Shown: positions 23,104-34,671, counted from the stretch's first letter. The stretch: DNA of 64,000 nucleotides from Azolla pinnata (GCA_037176905.1 JBBBWG010024112.1:1-64000); one strand, 5' to 3'. A program made the numbers and translations. Notes: generated by a model not told the origin, from the letters alone.

Positions 23104-23792
23104 AATGTGATGCTGATTTCTATCTGCATGAAGGGTATATTTAGTGGTCTAAAATAAACATGATGGCTCTGAAAACCGGTGCTTCATTCAAGCAGCCCAT
23201 CATTCTGTATCGTGCCATAGAGTTTTTATGAGATAAGTTATTTGGAGAAAATGATAATGTTTAAGGAAAGATATTCAAAGCGCTTATTAAACTCAGCCCT
23301 TCCAAAACGATTTTCTTTGGAGGCTGTCTCGTGGGCAATCAAAAAACGTGGATTTGTTATTGCTATAATTTAGCTCAACCAAAAGAAAGGAGGTATTGAT
23401 GGAATGTAAAAGAAATGCTGCAAAAAATATTCATTCTCTTTGGCTTGTAGCGGATTGCGAGAGAATGTAGCAATTCATTCAAGACATTCTCAATGTTGTC
23501 TTTCTTTGCCGATGGTCGATGTATATGGATTTGGGTTCGTATAATTTGGAATTCTTTAGAATGATGCTGCGCATGATTTCGATTGTGGTCTTTTAGAAAT
23601 GATCTGTACAGTGATGATGATGCTACAGGTTTAGCTGATGGAATTCGAATCTTGACATCTTTAGAATGATGCTGCAGGCTTTCGGGTGATGGAATTTGAT
23701 CTTTGAGATGACATAGTGGGTCTTTAGAATGATGCTACAGGTCTCTGCTTCTGATGGAATCTGCGGAGAATCTTGGCATCATGGGCGGTCGT
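23104..23792. other. Intergenic stretch with degenerate CTTTAGAATGATGCT repeats
   Basis: Between the convergent ends of the TPR-MBL and F-box genes. From about 23560 to 23790 the motif CTTTAGAATGATGCTRCAGG and a TGATGGAAT element recur three or four times at irregular spacing. No gene is seen. Confidence 0.6.
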
Positions 23793-25595
23793 TTAGGACG
23801 ATGATGCCAAGGTCTGGAAGCGTGGGGTGAATGCGCAGATGCCGAGGAAATCCGAGCTGCCATGGAAGCTCGGTACCTGATGCCATGAGTTGCTGGCGAT
23901 GTCGTAGATGACAGGATTCATCATGTGCTGCTGCTGCTCCTCCTCCTCCTTCCCCTGAAGCACGCCGGTGATGGAGATGATGTTCTCAGAAGCCATGAAC
24001 TTGAAGCTGTAGGTCTTGTTGCTGCTGTTGTTGCAGGGTTTGCTGTCGTCGTCGTCGTCGGAGGAGGAAGGGTAGCTCTTCTTCTCTGTGGAGAACAAGG
24101 CAGGCGCTCGGAGCATCGACACCGGAGCGACGTGGATGGTTGCAGGAATCAGAGCGGATGGGGCTGGTGATGGTGATGATGAGGGAGATTCCGATGGCGA
24201 TGGCGATGGCGATGGCGGTGGCGATGGCGGCTGAGCTACCAGTTCCCAGACGCCGAATCCGTAGGGATGATGATGAGCCCGGCTATGGCGTCTCGAACTT
24301 GCTTCGACCGCAGCAGCAGCAGCCGGAGCCGGAGCAGGAGCAGGCTCCATGAGAGCTGCAGCGAGGAGGAGGCGGCCCTTGTGCTCGGTGGCGAAGACAT
24401 GGGAGTCGGGAGCGAGCTGCGGCTGCGAAGGATCCATGGCGACCTCGCTCCAAGCATCCTGCGCGGCGTGGTAGCCGACGACGCGCCCGCGCTTCGCAGA
24501 CAGGAGGTCGACATGGAAGGCGTCTGCTCCGCGCATCCGCTGCAGATCGTCGTCGTCCTCGTCCTCTGCAGCGGAAGAAGCAGAAGCTTCCTGCAAGGGC
24601 CGCCCCTTGCTCCACGATCGCGTCGCGGAGCTGTAGACGTCGACGCAGGAGTAGAAGGAGGACATGAGGACGATGTGGTAGGATGCTGCTGCTGCTGCTA
24701 CTGCTCCGCCATCGCCATCGCTGGACCTGTTAGGGTTAGGGTTAGGGTTAGGGTTAGGGTTAGGGTTTGTGACGAGCTTGAGGACTGTGTCCCACTTCTG
24801 TCCGCCGAAAGCCGGCGGCGGATCCACGCAGTGGACATCGCCCGTGCTGAGATCCGCCACCGTCAAGCTCCACCTCTGCTCCTCCTTCGCCATGGCTGCT
24901 GCTGCTGCTGCTTCTTCATCACCAGCTCCATCGCNNNNNNNNNNNNNNNNNNNNNNNNNNNNNNNNNNNNNNNNNNNNNNNNNNNNNNNNNNNNNNNNNN
25001 NNNNNNNNNNNNNNNNNNNNNNNNNNNNNNNNNNCACCGTCAAGCTCCACCTCTGCTCCTCCTTCGCCATGGCTGCTGCTGCTGCTGCTTCTTCATCACC
25101 AGCTCCATCGCCATCGCCATCGCCATCGCCACCGTGGCGCGCCTGCAGCGTGCAGACCAGGTTCCCCGAGGCGCTCGTCAGCGTGCTGTGGAGTAGCAGC
25201 TGCTTCCCATCGCCCATCAGCAGGCGGCGGAGAGGAAACCACTTGCCAGCGCACAAGGGCAGCGGCGATGGCGATGGCGATGGCGATGGCGGCTCCATCG
25301 CTGCTGCACTGCCGTTCCCGTTCCTGCTGCTGACGACGCAGAAGACGAAGAGCTCTCGCTCCTCCGTTGCCCTGCTTCTCTTCTCCCCTCGTCGGGCCAT
25401 GAGGAGCCATGGAGAAGAATGGCGGTCGTTCTGCATCAGGGAGCGGCGGTGCTGCTGAGCGGACCAGGTGCGCCATAGCTCGGGCGATCGGATCAGGGAG
25501 TTCCAGGAGCTGCAGACCAGGCGGAGCTGATGGAGCTGGAGGAGAGGGAGAGAAGAGAAGATCGTGAGCAGAAGATCCATGGGGAGGCTCTTCAT
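23793..25595 (-). CDS. F-box protein with low-complexity C-terminal half, interrupted by an assembly gap
   Basis: The minus strand starts at ATG 25595 with an F-box (LPMDLLLTIFSSLPLLQLHQ, RLVCSSWNSLIRSPELW), the SKP1-binding module of SCF ubiquitin ligases, then reads to a TAA at 23793. The rest resembles a diverged F-box/kelch type (SFYSCVDVYSSATRSWSKG; VIYDIASNSWHQVPSF). It is loaded with homopolymers: NPNPNP from a TTAGGG array, acidic runs and PSPSP. A 100-N gap (24935-25034) falls inside. The 77 bp left of it are identical to the 77 bp right of it; removing one copy plus the Ns (177 bp) keeps frame and gives about 541 aa. The frame is open upstream of 25595, but that part is a CTT minisatellite, so I start at the F-box. 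Confidence 0.8.
   Translation of the reverse strand: MKSLPMDLLLTIFSSLPLLQLHQLRLVCSSWNSLIRSPELWRTWSAQQHRRSLMQNDRHSSPWLLMARRGEKRSRATEERELFVFCVVSSRNGNGSAAAMEPPSPSPSPSPLPLCAGKWFPLRRLLMGDGKQLLLHSTLTSASGNLVCTLQARHGGDGDGDGDGAGDEEAAAAAAMAKEEQRWSLTVXXXXXXXXXXXXXXXXXXXXXXXXXXXXXXXXXXDGAGDEEAAAAAAMAKEEQRWSLTVADLSTGDVHCVDPPPAFGGQKWDTVLKLVTNPNPNPNPNPNPNRSSDGDGGAVAAAAASYHIVLMSSFYSCVDVYSSATRSWSKGRPLQEASASSAAEDEDDDDLQRMRGADAFHVDLLSAKRGRVVGYHAAQDAWSEVAMDPSQPQLAPDSHVFATEHKGRLLLAAALMEPAPAPAPAAAAAVEASSRRHSRAHHHPYGFGVWELVAQPPSPPPSPSPSPSESPSSSPSPAPSALIPATIHVAPVSMLRAPALFSTEKKSYPSSSDDDDDSKPCNNSSNKTYSFKFMASENIISITGVLQGKEEEEQQQHMMNPVIYDIASNSWHQVPSFHGSSDFLGICAFTPRFQTLASSS
24729..24767. repeat. (TTAGGG)n hexamer array inside coding sequence
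   Basis: Six TTAGGG units. On the minus strand they encode an Asn-Pro repeat in the F-box protein. The hexamer keeps frame, unlike the plant heptamer. Confidence 0.9.
24935..25034. other. Assembly gap (100 N) flanked by a 77-bp identical direct repeat
   Basis: Exactly 100 N. The 77 bp ending at 24934 (from CACCGTCAAGCTCCACC at 24858) are repeated base for base from 25035 to 25111, including the same count of GCT units. This is what an unmerged contig overlap looks like. Confidence 0.9.
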
Positions 25596-25599
25596 AGCT

Positions 25600-25990
25600 G
25601 CAGCTGCTGCTTCTTCTCCTTCTTCTTCTTCTTGTCTGCTGCTTCTTCTTCTTCTTGTCTGCTGCTGCTTCTTCTTCTTGTCTGCTGCTGCTTCTTCTTC
25701 TTCCTGCTGCTGCTGCTTCTTCTTCCTCTTCTTTCTTCTGCTCCGCTCTGTGCTTTGAATCCAGAAAACAGGAAATGGAATGCTTGCTTCTTCTTCTTCT
25801 GCTCTGCTCTGTGCTTTGAATCCAGAAAACAGGAAATGGAATGTTTGCTTCTTCTTCCTCTTTCTTCTGCTCTGCTCTGTGCTTTGAATCCAGAAAACAG
25901 GAAATGGAATGTTTGCTTGCTTCTTCTTCTTCTTCTTCTTTCTTCTGCTCTGTTGTGTACTTTGAATCCAGAAAACAGGAAATGAAAAAT
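25600..25990. repeat. CTT-rich tract and 61-78 bp minisatellite upstream of the F-box gene
   Basis: CTTCTT/GCTGCT tracts (about 25600-25735) are followed by four copies of a unit with TGCTTTGAATCCAGAAAACA, starting at about 25751, 25812, 25880 and 25958. Spacing varies with CTT tract length. It lies in the 5' leader or promoter of the minus-strand F-box gene. Confidence 0.85.
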
Positions 25991-25995
25991 GGTAG

Positions 25996-27814
25996 GTGTA
26001 AACTACCTTGTTTGATGAGAAGGTTCCATATGCTTTGGAATCATGGATTAGACGCATTCGCCAAATGGGTTTTTATACCGGACTTCCTACACAAATTCTT
26101 CACGAGATTGAAGGATTCATGGTCAGCCAATTCCGATCTTTGAGATAGATAGATAAGAAGAGATGACGCATGATCAGCCGTTTCAATCTTGAGACTCAAA
26201 TGAAACATTCTAGATAAAGGTTTGATCAGAAGAGGTCCTGCATTACGTAGCAGCATTTGTCACAGATTTTTCTTGTTTCTAGGAGTTCTTGACATGAATA
26301 TGAGCAGCTGATTATCCTGAAATCAGAGTGAAAGCTTCACCCACTACTGAATCACTGTTCTTTTGCATCTTCAGTTGATTCAACTGCCAATTTGCAGTGA
26401 ATTCATGTCATGTGAAGAGGAAAGGCCAGACTGCAACGAATTTAACTGCTCTATATTTGACTGGGACTCATTCTCTGAAACGCCAAAGCGTGAAGGAGGG
26501 CGCTTATACAGGTACCTTTCGTCCACCATCTATTGAAATCGGTGGGCGTTTATAATCCTTATCTTTGAATTGAAACTGAAATTTTTTGCCAACATGACCC
26601 CACATTCGAGAAGCGAATCGACCAGCAAGAAAGGAAAGAGAAAAAGCCTTGAACAGGAACAAAGGGGAATCAAATGTGAATGGCGAGAAAGACATCTAAA
26701 GAAATTTTTAAACTCCTCAAACTGAGAAGGATATAATCTGATATAATCACGTATCCATTCCAAACGAAAAACTGTGGAAATGACATGTTAATCAAGATTT
26801 GAACAGAGATGTTGATTCACAGACGTCGCTATCTGTTAGGCTGGTTCTAGAACATTGACTCATCCCTAGTATTGTTTGACACCAATCCAGCGGCATTATT
26901 CAGACAATGAAGTTGCCTTTTCAGTATATGAAAATCTAGACTGGAATGGATTGTTCTCATAATTTTTGTGCGAAATTTAGATCGGTCAACTGCCCACCCA
27001 AACATAGGGAACACCAGCTTTCCTTCTTCCTTAGCTGACCAAGGCATCATACTTTAGGGTACCTAATGGTTACTCTTGCCAAATAATCAAAAGAGCATAG
27101 TTAAATTTAAATCCTCTCAAATGCTATATTTACGTCTCTCTAATTTCCCAAATTTTAAGCTAGAGGCACTGAAAACCTATGTCCATCAAAATCAGAAAAA
27201 TCGCTAGATATGAGCATATAGTTTTTTAAGCATATTTTGAAACACAAACAGGAAATTACAGGTGCCCTTCAACATCTCGACTGCTGTAAGTACTCTTAGG
27301 AAGAGACAAAGTGAATGAATGAACACTTGCAATACAAACAATGAGAGAGTATGAGAAATGAATTTTCTGGAATGGATTGCATACAGCGTGTGCAGCGTGG
27401 GCGTGGGTGTGTCGGGTGGTGGTTACAAAGGAGAGTGGGACATGTGAATAGTGTGATGGTTGGAGAGCCTAATACTTAAGTGGAGTAGAAGCAAGGCATG
27501 TAAGTGGCATGACAGAAAAAGCAATTAGTGCATGAATAGCAGAGCAACAGGGCTTACGTTTTACATACATACGTATGTACGTTCATCCACACATGCAAGG
27601 TCCATAGGTCTGAGATCATTTTTATTTGCAGAAACGCCTTCAAGTCTCAGCATATTAGTCTACTGCATCAGAGTTTGGGAAAGTCTCTCTTTTCTTTCCA
27701 CCTCGATCGACCTACACCTTGACGTTTCATAAAACAACACAGGAATGATTCAAACACATACTCGTGACTACCTAAAAAATCATTTAAGATAGTTCTTGGG
27801 TTTCTTGTATCGTA
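25996..27814. other. Intergenic stretch, nothing recognised
   Basis: AT-rich DNA between the F-box gene start and the APH-1 3' end. Open frames are short and without family features. The APH-1 3' UTR should occupy the right end. Confidence 0.5.
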
Positions 27815-30800
27815 CTATGATGATGCTATGTTGTGAAGAGCATCTGCCACCGTGCCTTCTTGCCCTGTTTTGTTCCAAACAATCTTTCCACAGTACAAGA
27901 GAGCTCCACATGCACACACGAGTACCAATGGAACTCCGGCAACACATCCACCTGGAAGAAGATTCACGAGTGTCTGCGGGAAAATAACAAAATGACACAT
28001 TATGAATTCGTTTTGAACTGATCAGAAAGACCCTCACATACAAGAATTTTTCGTGCTTGACTCACAAGAAAAGAGGCTGTGAAGTGCAGAGCTGGGGGAA
28101 ACAACTGGAGGTTCTTCTTCCCATCTTCATATCCGTTAAATGCAATGATCATGGAAGATGTGTGGATGACAAGGAATGCTAGCAATATGAGTGCTGGTAA
28201 TGGAAAGCAAAACATTGAAGTCACGTTAGTATGCCTCAAACAGCCATTTATTCAGCCATTCACTCTCACACATGACTCAAACAATCTATCAGCGAGACTA
28301 GTTATCCTATTTCCATCAAGTTTTGACACCTTCACATATTATTGCAGGTATTCAAGCAATAAACGGGTACACTCAACATCACCCAATAATTGCAATACAC
28401 ACTGGGAAGGTCTGGAGCAACAACCCACATAAACCAATAATTGCAATACACTAGGAAGATCCAAACCAACAACTCACAATGAGGAAACTTAGAGTGTTTA
28501 GCACACCAAAAAGTGTCTAGTTAAATTGTCATTGATACATATATCAAAGTAGATAGTGTGATGAAGAAGTGTGTCTGCTACAATACACACTCCTTACTTT
28601 TATGCATTGTCTATTTTTTAAGCATATCATAAGCGTAAGAACATTACCTGCCACCATGAATATCGGCATCTGACTACAAGAGTCCACGTAGTATGTAGCT
28701 GGTCCAAATGAAGGAGTTAGAAGACTCAGACAGAAGAAAACTGCATGTGCAATTCCATGTCCTAAGCCACCAGCTGCCATGACAAGTTACTCCACTGATT
28801 CACGTTCATTCTTTGTATGTTTAATTCAAGATTCCAGCTTCCACTATGATACAATGTAGAAAAGTGCTATTTACCAAGAGCAATCTGCATCTTTTCTGTG
28901 AACTGAAGTTGTGGCTTTGACATTTTTGCAGCCAGAAGATTTAAGAAAGTTTCCACTTTTCTGTCAAATTTCGTAAGCTAACAAAATTCTGAAACCTTCA
29001 ATGTTACTCTTACCATAAAACAACACAAAAGAAGCACAAAGCTTGGGTTACAACGATCCGTGCACATACTTGTAAAGCTTCCAGAAAAGTGGTCTGACAG
29101 CTTCTTGGAAAGCAATACATGTAAACAGTAACACGAATAGCCACACAGCAGAATCTCCTATTGGAAGGAATGCTCTCCAAAGAGCTGACAAGATGATGAG
29201 GCTTACCAGCCATACAAGGGCACTGCAGTATAAAAAAAATCCGCATAGTGAAATAGAAGGCTGAACCATAGCTACCTTACAAATATTAGGAATCACTAAA
29301 TATAAGGATAGAGTACAAGACCAACAAAGCTGAAAGAACTGAATATATGGAAAACCAAAAGAGTGTGTGGTGCAAAATTCTTTGGATGCCTTAGGATAGC
29401 TCATGTTATCTGCAAACCTTTGGAGCTGATATAAAGATTACTTTCAATATTTTCAGGGTTGGATAAACCGGAAGCTAGCCATTCTAAGGTGTGGTACAGA
29501 TCCACAATGATACATGATACAGTGGAAAATGTGGCCTTCTTAGAGAATTGACCTAAATGGGAACCAAGGAAAGAATACTTTTAAGGGTGGTTAAACACAC
29601 AGACGACCCCCGAGTCTATGACGAGGGACAAAAATAAAATACCATTGATGATTCATACAACCAAATATTGCCTTACATTATACATTGGTGGTTAATCAAG
29701 TGATTCGATAAATAGAGCTTAGTCTCACAATCAAAGTCTGAGGTGTGTCCCCACTTGATAGCTCAGTGGTGTGACACCTTGTCATGAAGTACGAGTTCTT
29801 GGGTTCAAGTCCTCCCACTTCAAGAGTCACACTTCCGGCGATAAATCGTACCCTTCAGATGATTCTTGGTATCCTTTAGAAGAATTCTCATAAATAGCCT
29901 TCGATTGGTGCTGGTCGGATTCTCATAAGTGGCCTCCAGGCAAGGTCTCTTGATCGGAGAGTGATTTTCATGAGAAGCATATGATAGGTCACAAAACTAG
30001 GAGAATTTGCATTCCAATCCAGTGTTCTTCAGAACCTTCAGCCAATGTTCCTAGACCTATGGGCAAATGGATTTATGAGATGTTTACCATAGTCAGCACC
30101 ATCCACTACGAATTGTGTCGCAAATGCTGTGCATGGATTCTACATCCTGTCTTTTCGTTATTAAACCCAAATGCTGCCTTTAACCTGGGTCCTCATGCTT
30201 ACTATCGTGTTGATCAAAATACCTTTAAATGTGAAAAGCGTGCACGTTAATGCCATGGCAGGGATATTTACGTCATTTGGAAGAGATCAATGGCAAGGCT
30301 TCATAAGATTGATTACCAAGCTGTGATCTTCCACGATGGTTAAATTTCTTTAACATCTTCCTGACATTTCATCTTGTCATAATTGGAGAGGAATTCTTGG
30401 AATGGTTCGCTTGTGTGATCTACCCTGATTAAAAAATCTTGTGAACCTTCAACATTCAACTCCCTAACCAATTAGCAGGCTCAACTAGACCTCGTTTTCC
30501 CTAAGTATCATTTTTTTCTTTCGTTTTCCTTGCTATCATCATCATTACCACCGTTCCTCTGGCTTTCTTTTCGCTTGTTATCATCATCCTTTTATCCTTC
30601 ATGTGATTATCAGACCTCATGCCACTACAACCATTTCACTTCATGCTCTACACAATTTTCATTCCAATAAAAAGCAAACAATATGTTTGAAAGCCACCTT
30701 GATGCACGAAAGCATCATGAAAAACCTTACTATCTCTATAGCACTAAAGAGGAGAACGTGTGCAGCAAGGTAAACACACTAAGTTGTTGTATGAAAAATT

Positions 30801-31258
30801 AACATAAAGATAAATTCTAGAGCTACCCAGCTCACTTTTCTTTTTGGCATGAATATCTTTTAAGGAAGTCCGTCAGCGACCAGAAAACAAGAACTCGTTT
30901 TTGATGTTCCAATTGGCCGGATACGGAAACCCCAATACCTAGCATTGTCAAACCTTTCTTATACAACGCCCTAATGCCTAGAATCGTCAAAACATTTTAA
31001 CACAAAGATCCTCAAAGACATGAAATTCAAGAGCCCAAAAGACCAAATCAGTGAGAAACTCAGGAATGCTAACCACGGCATCGTTCCTCGGTCAAATCAT
31101 ATCTCTGTCACACACACATGCACGCACACAGAGAATAGAACATACCTGGTTAGGACAGTGAGGACAAGAAAGGGCTTCACTGCGATGACTGAAACGAATA
31201 TGGAAAGAGCAGGTCCGAGGGCCAGCAAAGCATAGCCTATACCAGCAGAGATCGCCAT
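27815..31258 (-). CDS. APH1: Gamma-secretase subunit APH-1
   Basis: Six exons on the minus strand: 31258-31146, 29222-29070, 28960-28875, 28773-28648, 28193-28066 and 27973-27815. They total 765 nt, 254 aa, the usual APH-1 length, with all phases agreeing and GT-AG borders. The start [19 protein letters not shown], then [49 protein letters not shown] (with the GxxxG-type helix motif), [13 protein letters not shown] and LHFTASF (the two conserved membrane histidines) match plant APH-1 closely. The protein is polytopic with about seven hydrophobic segments. In animals APH-1 is the scaffold of gamma-secretase, an intramembrane protease; plants keep the complex in endomembranes, with unclear substrates. 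Intron 1 is 1.9 kb and holds a SINE. Confidence 0.96.
29748..29990 (+). mobile_element. tRNA-derived SINE-like element in APH-1 intron 1
   Basis: A perfect RNA polymerase III A box, TAGCTCAGTGG (29759-29769), is followed 33 bp later by a perfect B box, GGTTCAAGTCC (29802-29812). The intervening sequence and flanks do not fold into a tRNA cloverleaf (no matching acceptor stem), so this is a tRNA-like SINE head, not a tRNA gene. The 3' border is uncertain; I place it near 29990. It is antisense to APH-1. Confidence 0.7.
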
Positions 31259-32853
31259 GGCAAGAGGTCGGCTTTCTCTTCGGTTAACCTAAGCTCTCGA
31301 TCTTCTCTGTGAAGGAGAAAAGCATAATTCGTCAAATACCCCTAGAGTTTCCTTAATCTCCGAGAATGCCCCTACAGGGTAACATCCAAATTACAAAGAG
31401 AGAGCCCATCATATGTTAAACATGTGCAATTTTAGGTATAAAATGATGCATATCTAACATGTATTCTGCGTGCAATTTCGCGTGTGCTATGCATTTGATG
31501 CATTCCAAGGATCCTGCGTTGTTTGACAAGTGTTGAAATTGCTCGCTATGCATTCCGGAAAGTTGGAAATACAAGAAAGAACCAGCTATTTTGACCCGTG
31601 AAAAGGCTTCTATGATGGTTCCTTGGCTGAGCACATTTTCGCACAATTCCTTCATTTCGTGTATCGTGTTGGTTTTTGTCTTGAGTCATCATTTGTGGTT
31701 ACTGCAATGGGGTTTAGGGTTTATGGTTTGAATGTTGTACCCATTGTTTAGGGTTTGGAGATAGGACTTGAATGTGTTAAACCATTGTGTGTTCAAGTGT
31801 CAAGTGGTCAAAGGACAAGGTATGAAGTGGGTCTAAGGTCAATCAAACCCTTATGAACCCACACTGTTAAATTAAAATATCACATTACCTTCTAGATATA
31901 TTTGGATTATTTTAGCTAGTAGAGCTTGCATCCGATTACAAGCTCCAATTTACAATCTTTGATTTTTATTCGAATCCACAACCTAAAGGTTATGGCACAT
32001 TTAAGTTTAGCATTACCACTTCCAAAATAGCTTGGTTTGGTTGGATCATACATACTAGCTTTCCAACATATTGATTGATTTAGGCTTAAACCTATCACCT
32101 CAGTTTTACCATATATATATATGTATGTTTGTATGTATATATGTATGTATGTATGTTTCACACTAGAGCTGTATCGGCTAATATTGTTCTTACGCAAGAG
32201 TTGAGAACAATATCTATGAAAGAGCATCATATTTCTCTTCTTTGAAATGTCGAAGCTATATATGTAGAGGATTTGAAGACTTTGATCCTCCATCGTTTTT
32301 CTTTTCTGATTACCATAAACATCAAATGGTTTTACTGAATCTATTATGCAAATCCTCTTCCATGTTGCGAGATATCTCAATCTCAAGATTTACCTTACCT
32401 TAGCAAACATGGAGTTTGTTGATGTTGCTCATCTCCCTTCATCACCTTACGCAAACATGGAGTTAGTAGATGCTGCTTACCCAAAGGCAAGTGCATCTCG
32501 ATGGCTATGGAAAGCTTATATATGTATTACGCAGTAAGCATCATCATTTCCTCTTCCTCCTCCTCCTCCTCCTCCTAATGTTGGATATGTGGTTTTGCTA
32601 ACCCCATAAAATCTGATCACCATTATGATCCACCATGCATCCAGATGCACAACATATATCACACCGCATCCATCATACCATTGTGGATGAGGATCAGCAC
32701 CATTATCATCCACCATGCATCCATCATACAGCATATATCATACCTCATCCATCAAATGCAACAGCATCACCATACATCATCCATCAAGATTCCATCATCC
32801 ATCGTTAATCATGCATTGGCATCACCAGCATACGTTGTACACCACCGTATATA
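31259..32853. other. Intergenic stretch with simple repeats
   Basis: Upstream of APH-1. It contains two GGTTTAGGG-type motifs (about 31711 and 31747), a TATG-type run (about 32112-32157), a CCT run (about 32552-32576) and CATCCA-type repeats (about 32630-32800). No gene is recognised. Confidence 0.5.
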
Positions 32854-33648
32854 TCATGTATCATCGACCCTATCGTCTGCAGATGCTTTCGAGTTGTCCA
32901 TACAACCTGCCGCTGCAGAACCTGACATTCGAGCTCCCTGTGCTGTAGATTGGAAATGTGGTCTCTGAGCCATTTTCGAGGTAGAGGAACTTGCTCGAAT
33001 CTCCGAATTATTCCTTCCTTTCCTGCCATTATAGATCCTGGAATCTTTCCCAGTGCTCTCAGACTCTGAATCCGAAAGCTTCTCCACAAGGCCCTTCTTT
33101 GCAAGGAGCCGCTTCTTTTTCTTCCCATGGTGAGTATTCCTTCTGTTGTCATACCGACGCAAAGATTTGAACCCTGATGATGACGATGATGACGACGATG
33201 CTAATGATGCTGATGATGGTGACGATGCTGGGGGAGAAGAGACCTCATCTTCAGTACAGTAAGATGTGAGACTGAGGGAAGAAGCCGATGATGATGATGA
33301 TGATGATGATGAAGATGAAGCGGAAGAATGATCTCGACGAGACGCATATCTCTTGCAAAAGCCCCGACTGGCCTTATTCTCCAGGAGATCCGTCGCTCCT
33401 CTCACCTCTTTCTTCACCGGAAACGGCCATTCCCGGTGGGATTGCGGAGAGGGGAAGGCGGATCGAGGGGCATAAGCCCTAGAATTCCTGCACTCGAAGG
33501 TCCAGTGGCCTCTCTGCAAGCAGTAATGGCATTCCTTGATGCTACGACGCAGACGGGGCCGTCCGGCTTCCGTCCTTCCTTCCTCTCGCGCTTCTCTGCA
33601 AGCAGATCTTCGGGTTTTGTCTCGCCGCGCTTCGAGGTCTGTTTCCAT
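32854..33648 (-). CDS. Zinc-knuckle (CCHC) protein, ZCCHC10-like
   Basis: The open frame from ATG 33648 to TGA 32854 gives 264 aa. Near residue 40 it has KECHYCLQRGHWTFECRN, a CX2CX4HX4C zinc knuckle with the GHWTxEC signature of the ZCCHC10 family. The rest is disordered: a poly-Ser run (from the GAT repeat at 33282-33320), SSSSS blocks and a basic KKKKRLLAKKG part, as in plant family members with Ser-rich, RS-like tails. These proteins are nuclear and presumed RNA-linked; the role is not known. A CACAG acceptor lies just upstream of the ATG (about 33660), so the ATG may be internal and a 5' exon may exist, perhaps the open segment at 33784-34020. Stop and zinc knuckle are firm; the start is not. 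Confidence 0.7.
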   Translation of the reverse strand: METDLEARRDKTRRSACREAREEGRTEAGRPRLRRSIKECHYCLQRGHWTFECRNSRAYAPRSAFPSPQSHREWPFPVKKEVRGATDLLENKASRGFCKRYASRRDHSSASSSSSSSSSSSASSLSLTSYCTEDEVSSPPASSPSSASLASSSSSSSSGFKSLRRYDNRRNTHHGKKKKRLLAKKGLVEKLSDSESESTGKDSRIYNGRKGRNNSEIRASSSTSKMAQRPHFQSTAQGARMSGSAAAGCMDNSKASADDRVDDT

Positions 33649-33783
33649 GGAGCTGTCTGTGACAGAAACAAAGAAATACCGTTAATGTAGTTACAACACT
33701 GGTTTTCTACCCTTCTCAATTCTCCATAATTACAAGATCTACCCCTCTAACAAACTGTGTTTTACTACCCTAAAACAGAGTCA

Positions 33784-34020
33784 TTAAGTGAGTTGCCTTT
33801 GTATTTCAAACAAGTCATTAAGATGCACAACAAATGATTTAGAGTACACTTCCCGTATCTCCTTGACAATTTTGGCGTCGGCTGGATCAGGCTCTCCTTC
33901 GTAATCGGAAAGCGTTTGCCGACGGCGCATCATCCTCTGTCGGGTTTCTGTTTGTGCATAGTATGCCCTTTGGAGTAGATCTCTTCGTGCTCGAATGGCG
34001 AGAACCGGAAGAAGCGGAGG
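33784..34020 (-). CDS. Candidate 5' exon or small gene upstream of the zinc-knuckle gene
   Basis: A minus-strand frame open for about 78 codons, with charged, coding-like composition: IRARRDLLQRAYYAQTETRQ, then MMRRRQTLSDYEGEPDP and AKIVKEIREVYSKSF. It has an AG-type acceptor just before it (near 34021) and no early ATG, which suits an internal exon. I could not find a donor in phase with the acceptor at about 33660, so its link to the zinc-knuckle gene is unproven. Confidence 0.35.
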   Translation of the reverse strand, partial: PPLLPVLAIRARRDLLQRAYYAQTETRQRMMRRRQTLSDYEGEPDPADAKIVKEIREVYSKSFVVHLNDLFEIQRQLT

Positions 34021-34671
34021 CTAACTAACGCCTTCTTCTGCTAGCCCTAATTGCGTGATCAGAAGGTCAGCGGAGGAGAATCGATCAAGTGGTCAAAGTA
34101 TTGCAAAGATTCGTAAAGAGAAAACACGATTTGAGATGGAAGCAAGATGGATTCCCAGTAAGTAGATCGAGGGTATTCCAACCGAGGGGCTTGAAAAGGG
34201 CAGTATAAAGGTATGCCAATCAACTGCGAAGGTGCCACTGAAGTGGTATGAACAAAAGTCAAGTGGCATGGATCGCACGGTTGGCCAAGTGACGTGACGA
34301 ATATCGAACAAAGCCAAGTGGCCAAGATGTCGGATAACGCAAAGATGTCGGAGGCCAATCAGAGAAGCGGAGTGGGCCAAAAAGCGCAGAAGAAAAAGGC
34401 CCAAGAAAGTCGTCGCAATGACACCTGACTTGTGGATAAAAGCAAGATGATCGGGAACAGATCAACTCGGCCCCCTTGCCTGATGAGGATCAGAGCCAGA
34501 GGTTTTTTTAGCGTCCACAGAGAGGCCGATTCCGACCCATATATATATATACAGAGTCAAGACCGATAGATAGAAGCCAATGAGATCATTCTTTGCAATC
34601 TATACCACTCTGTTTCCCCGACCCAGTTTCTCAGTCTGTCGAACAACAGTTTGTTGCTAGTGCTCGAGCTA

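Noticed and set aside
25596-26057. N-terminal extension of the gapped F-box frame with FPVFWIQST repeats
   Set aside because: It reads through the CTT minisatellite. Repeat spacing of 61 and 68 bp shifts frame between units, so protein repeats are not preserved.
29757-29830. tRNA gene
   Set aside because: A and B boxes are present, but no acceptor or anticodon stem forms; better explained as a SINE head.
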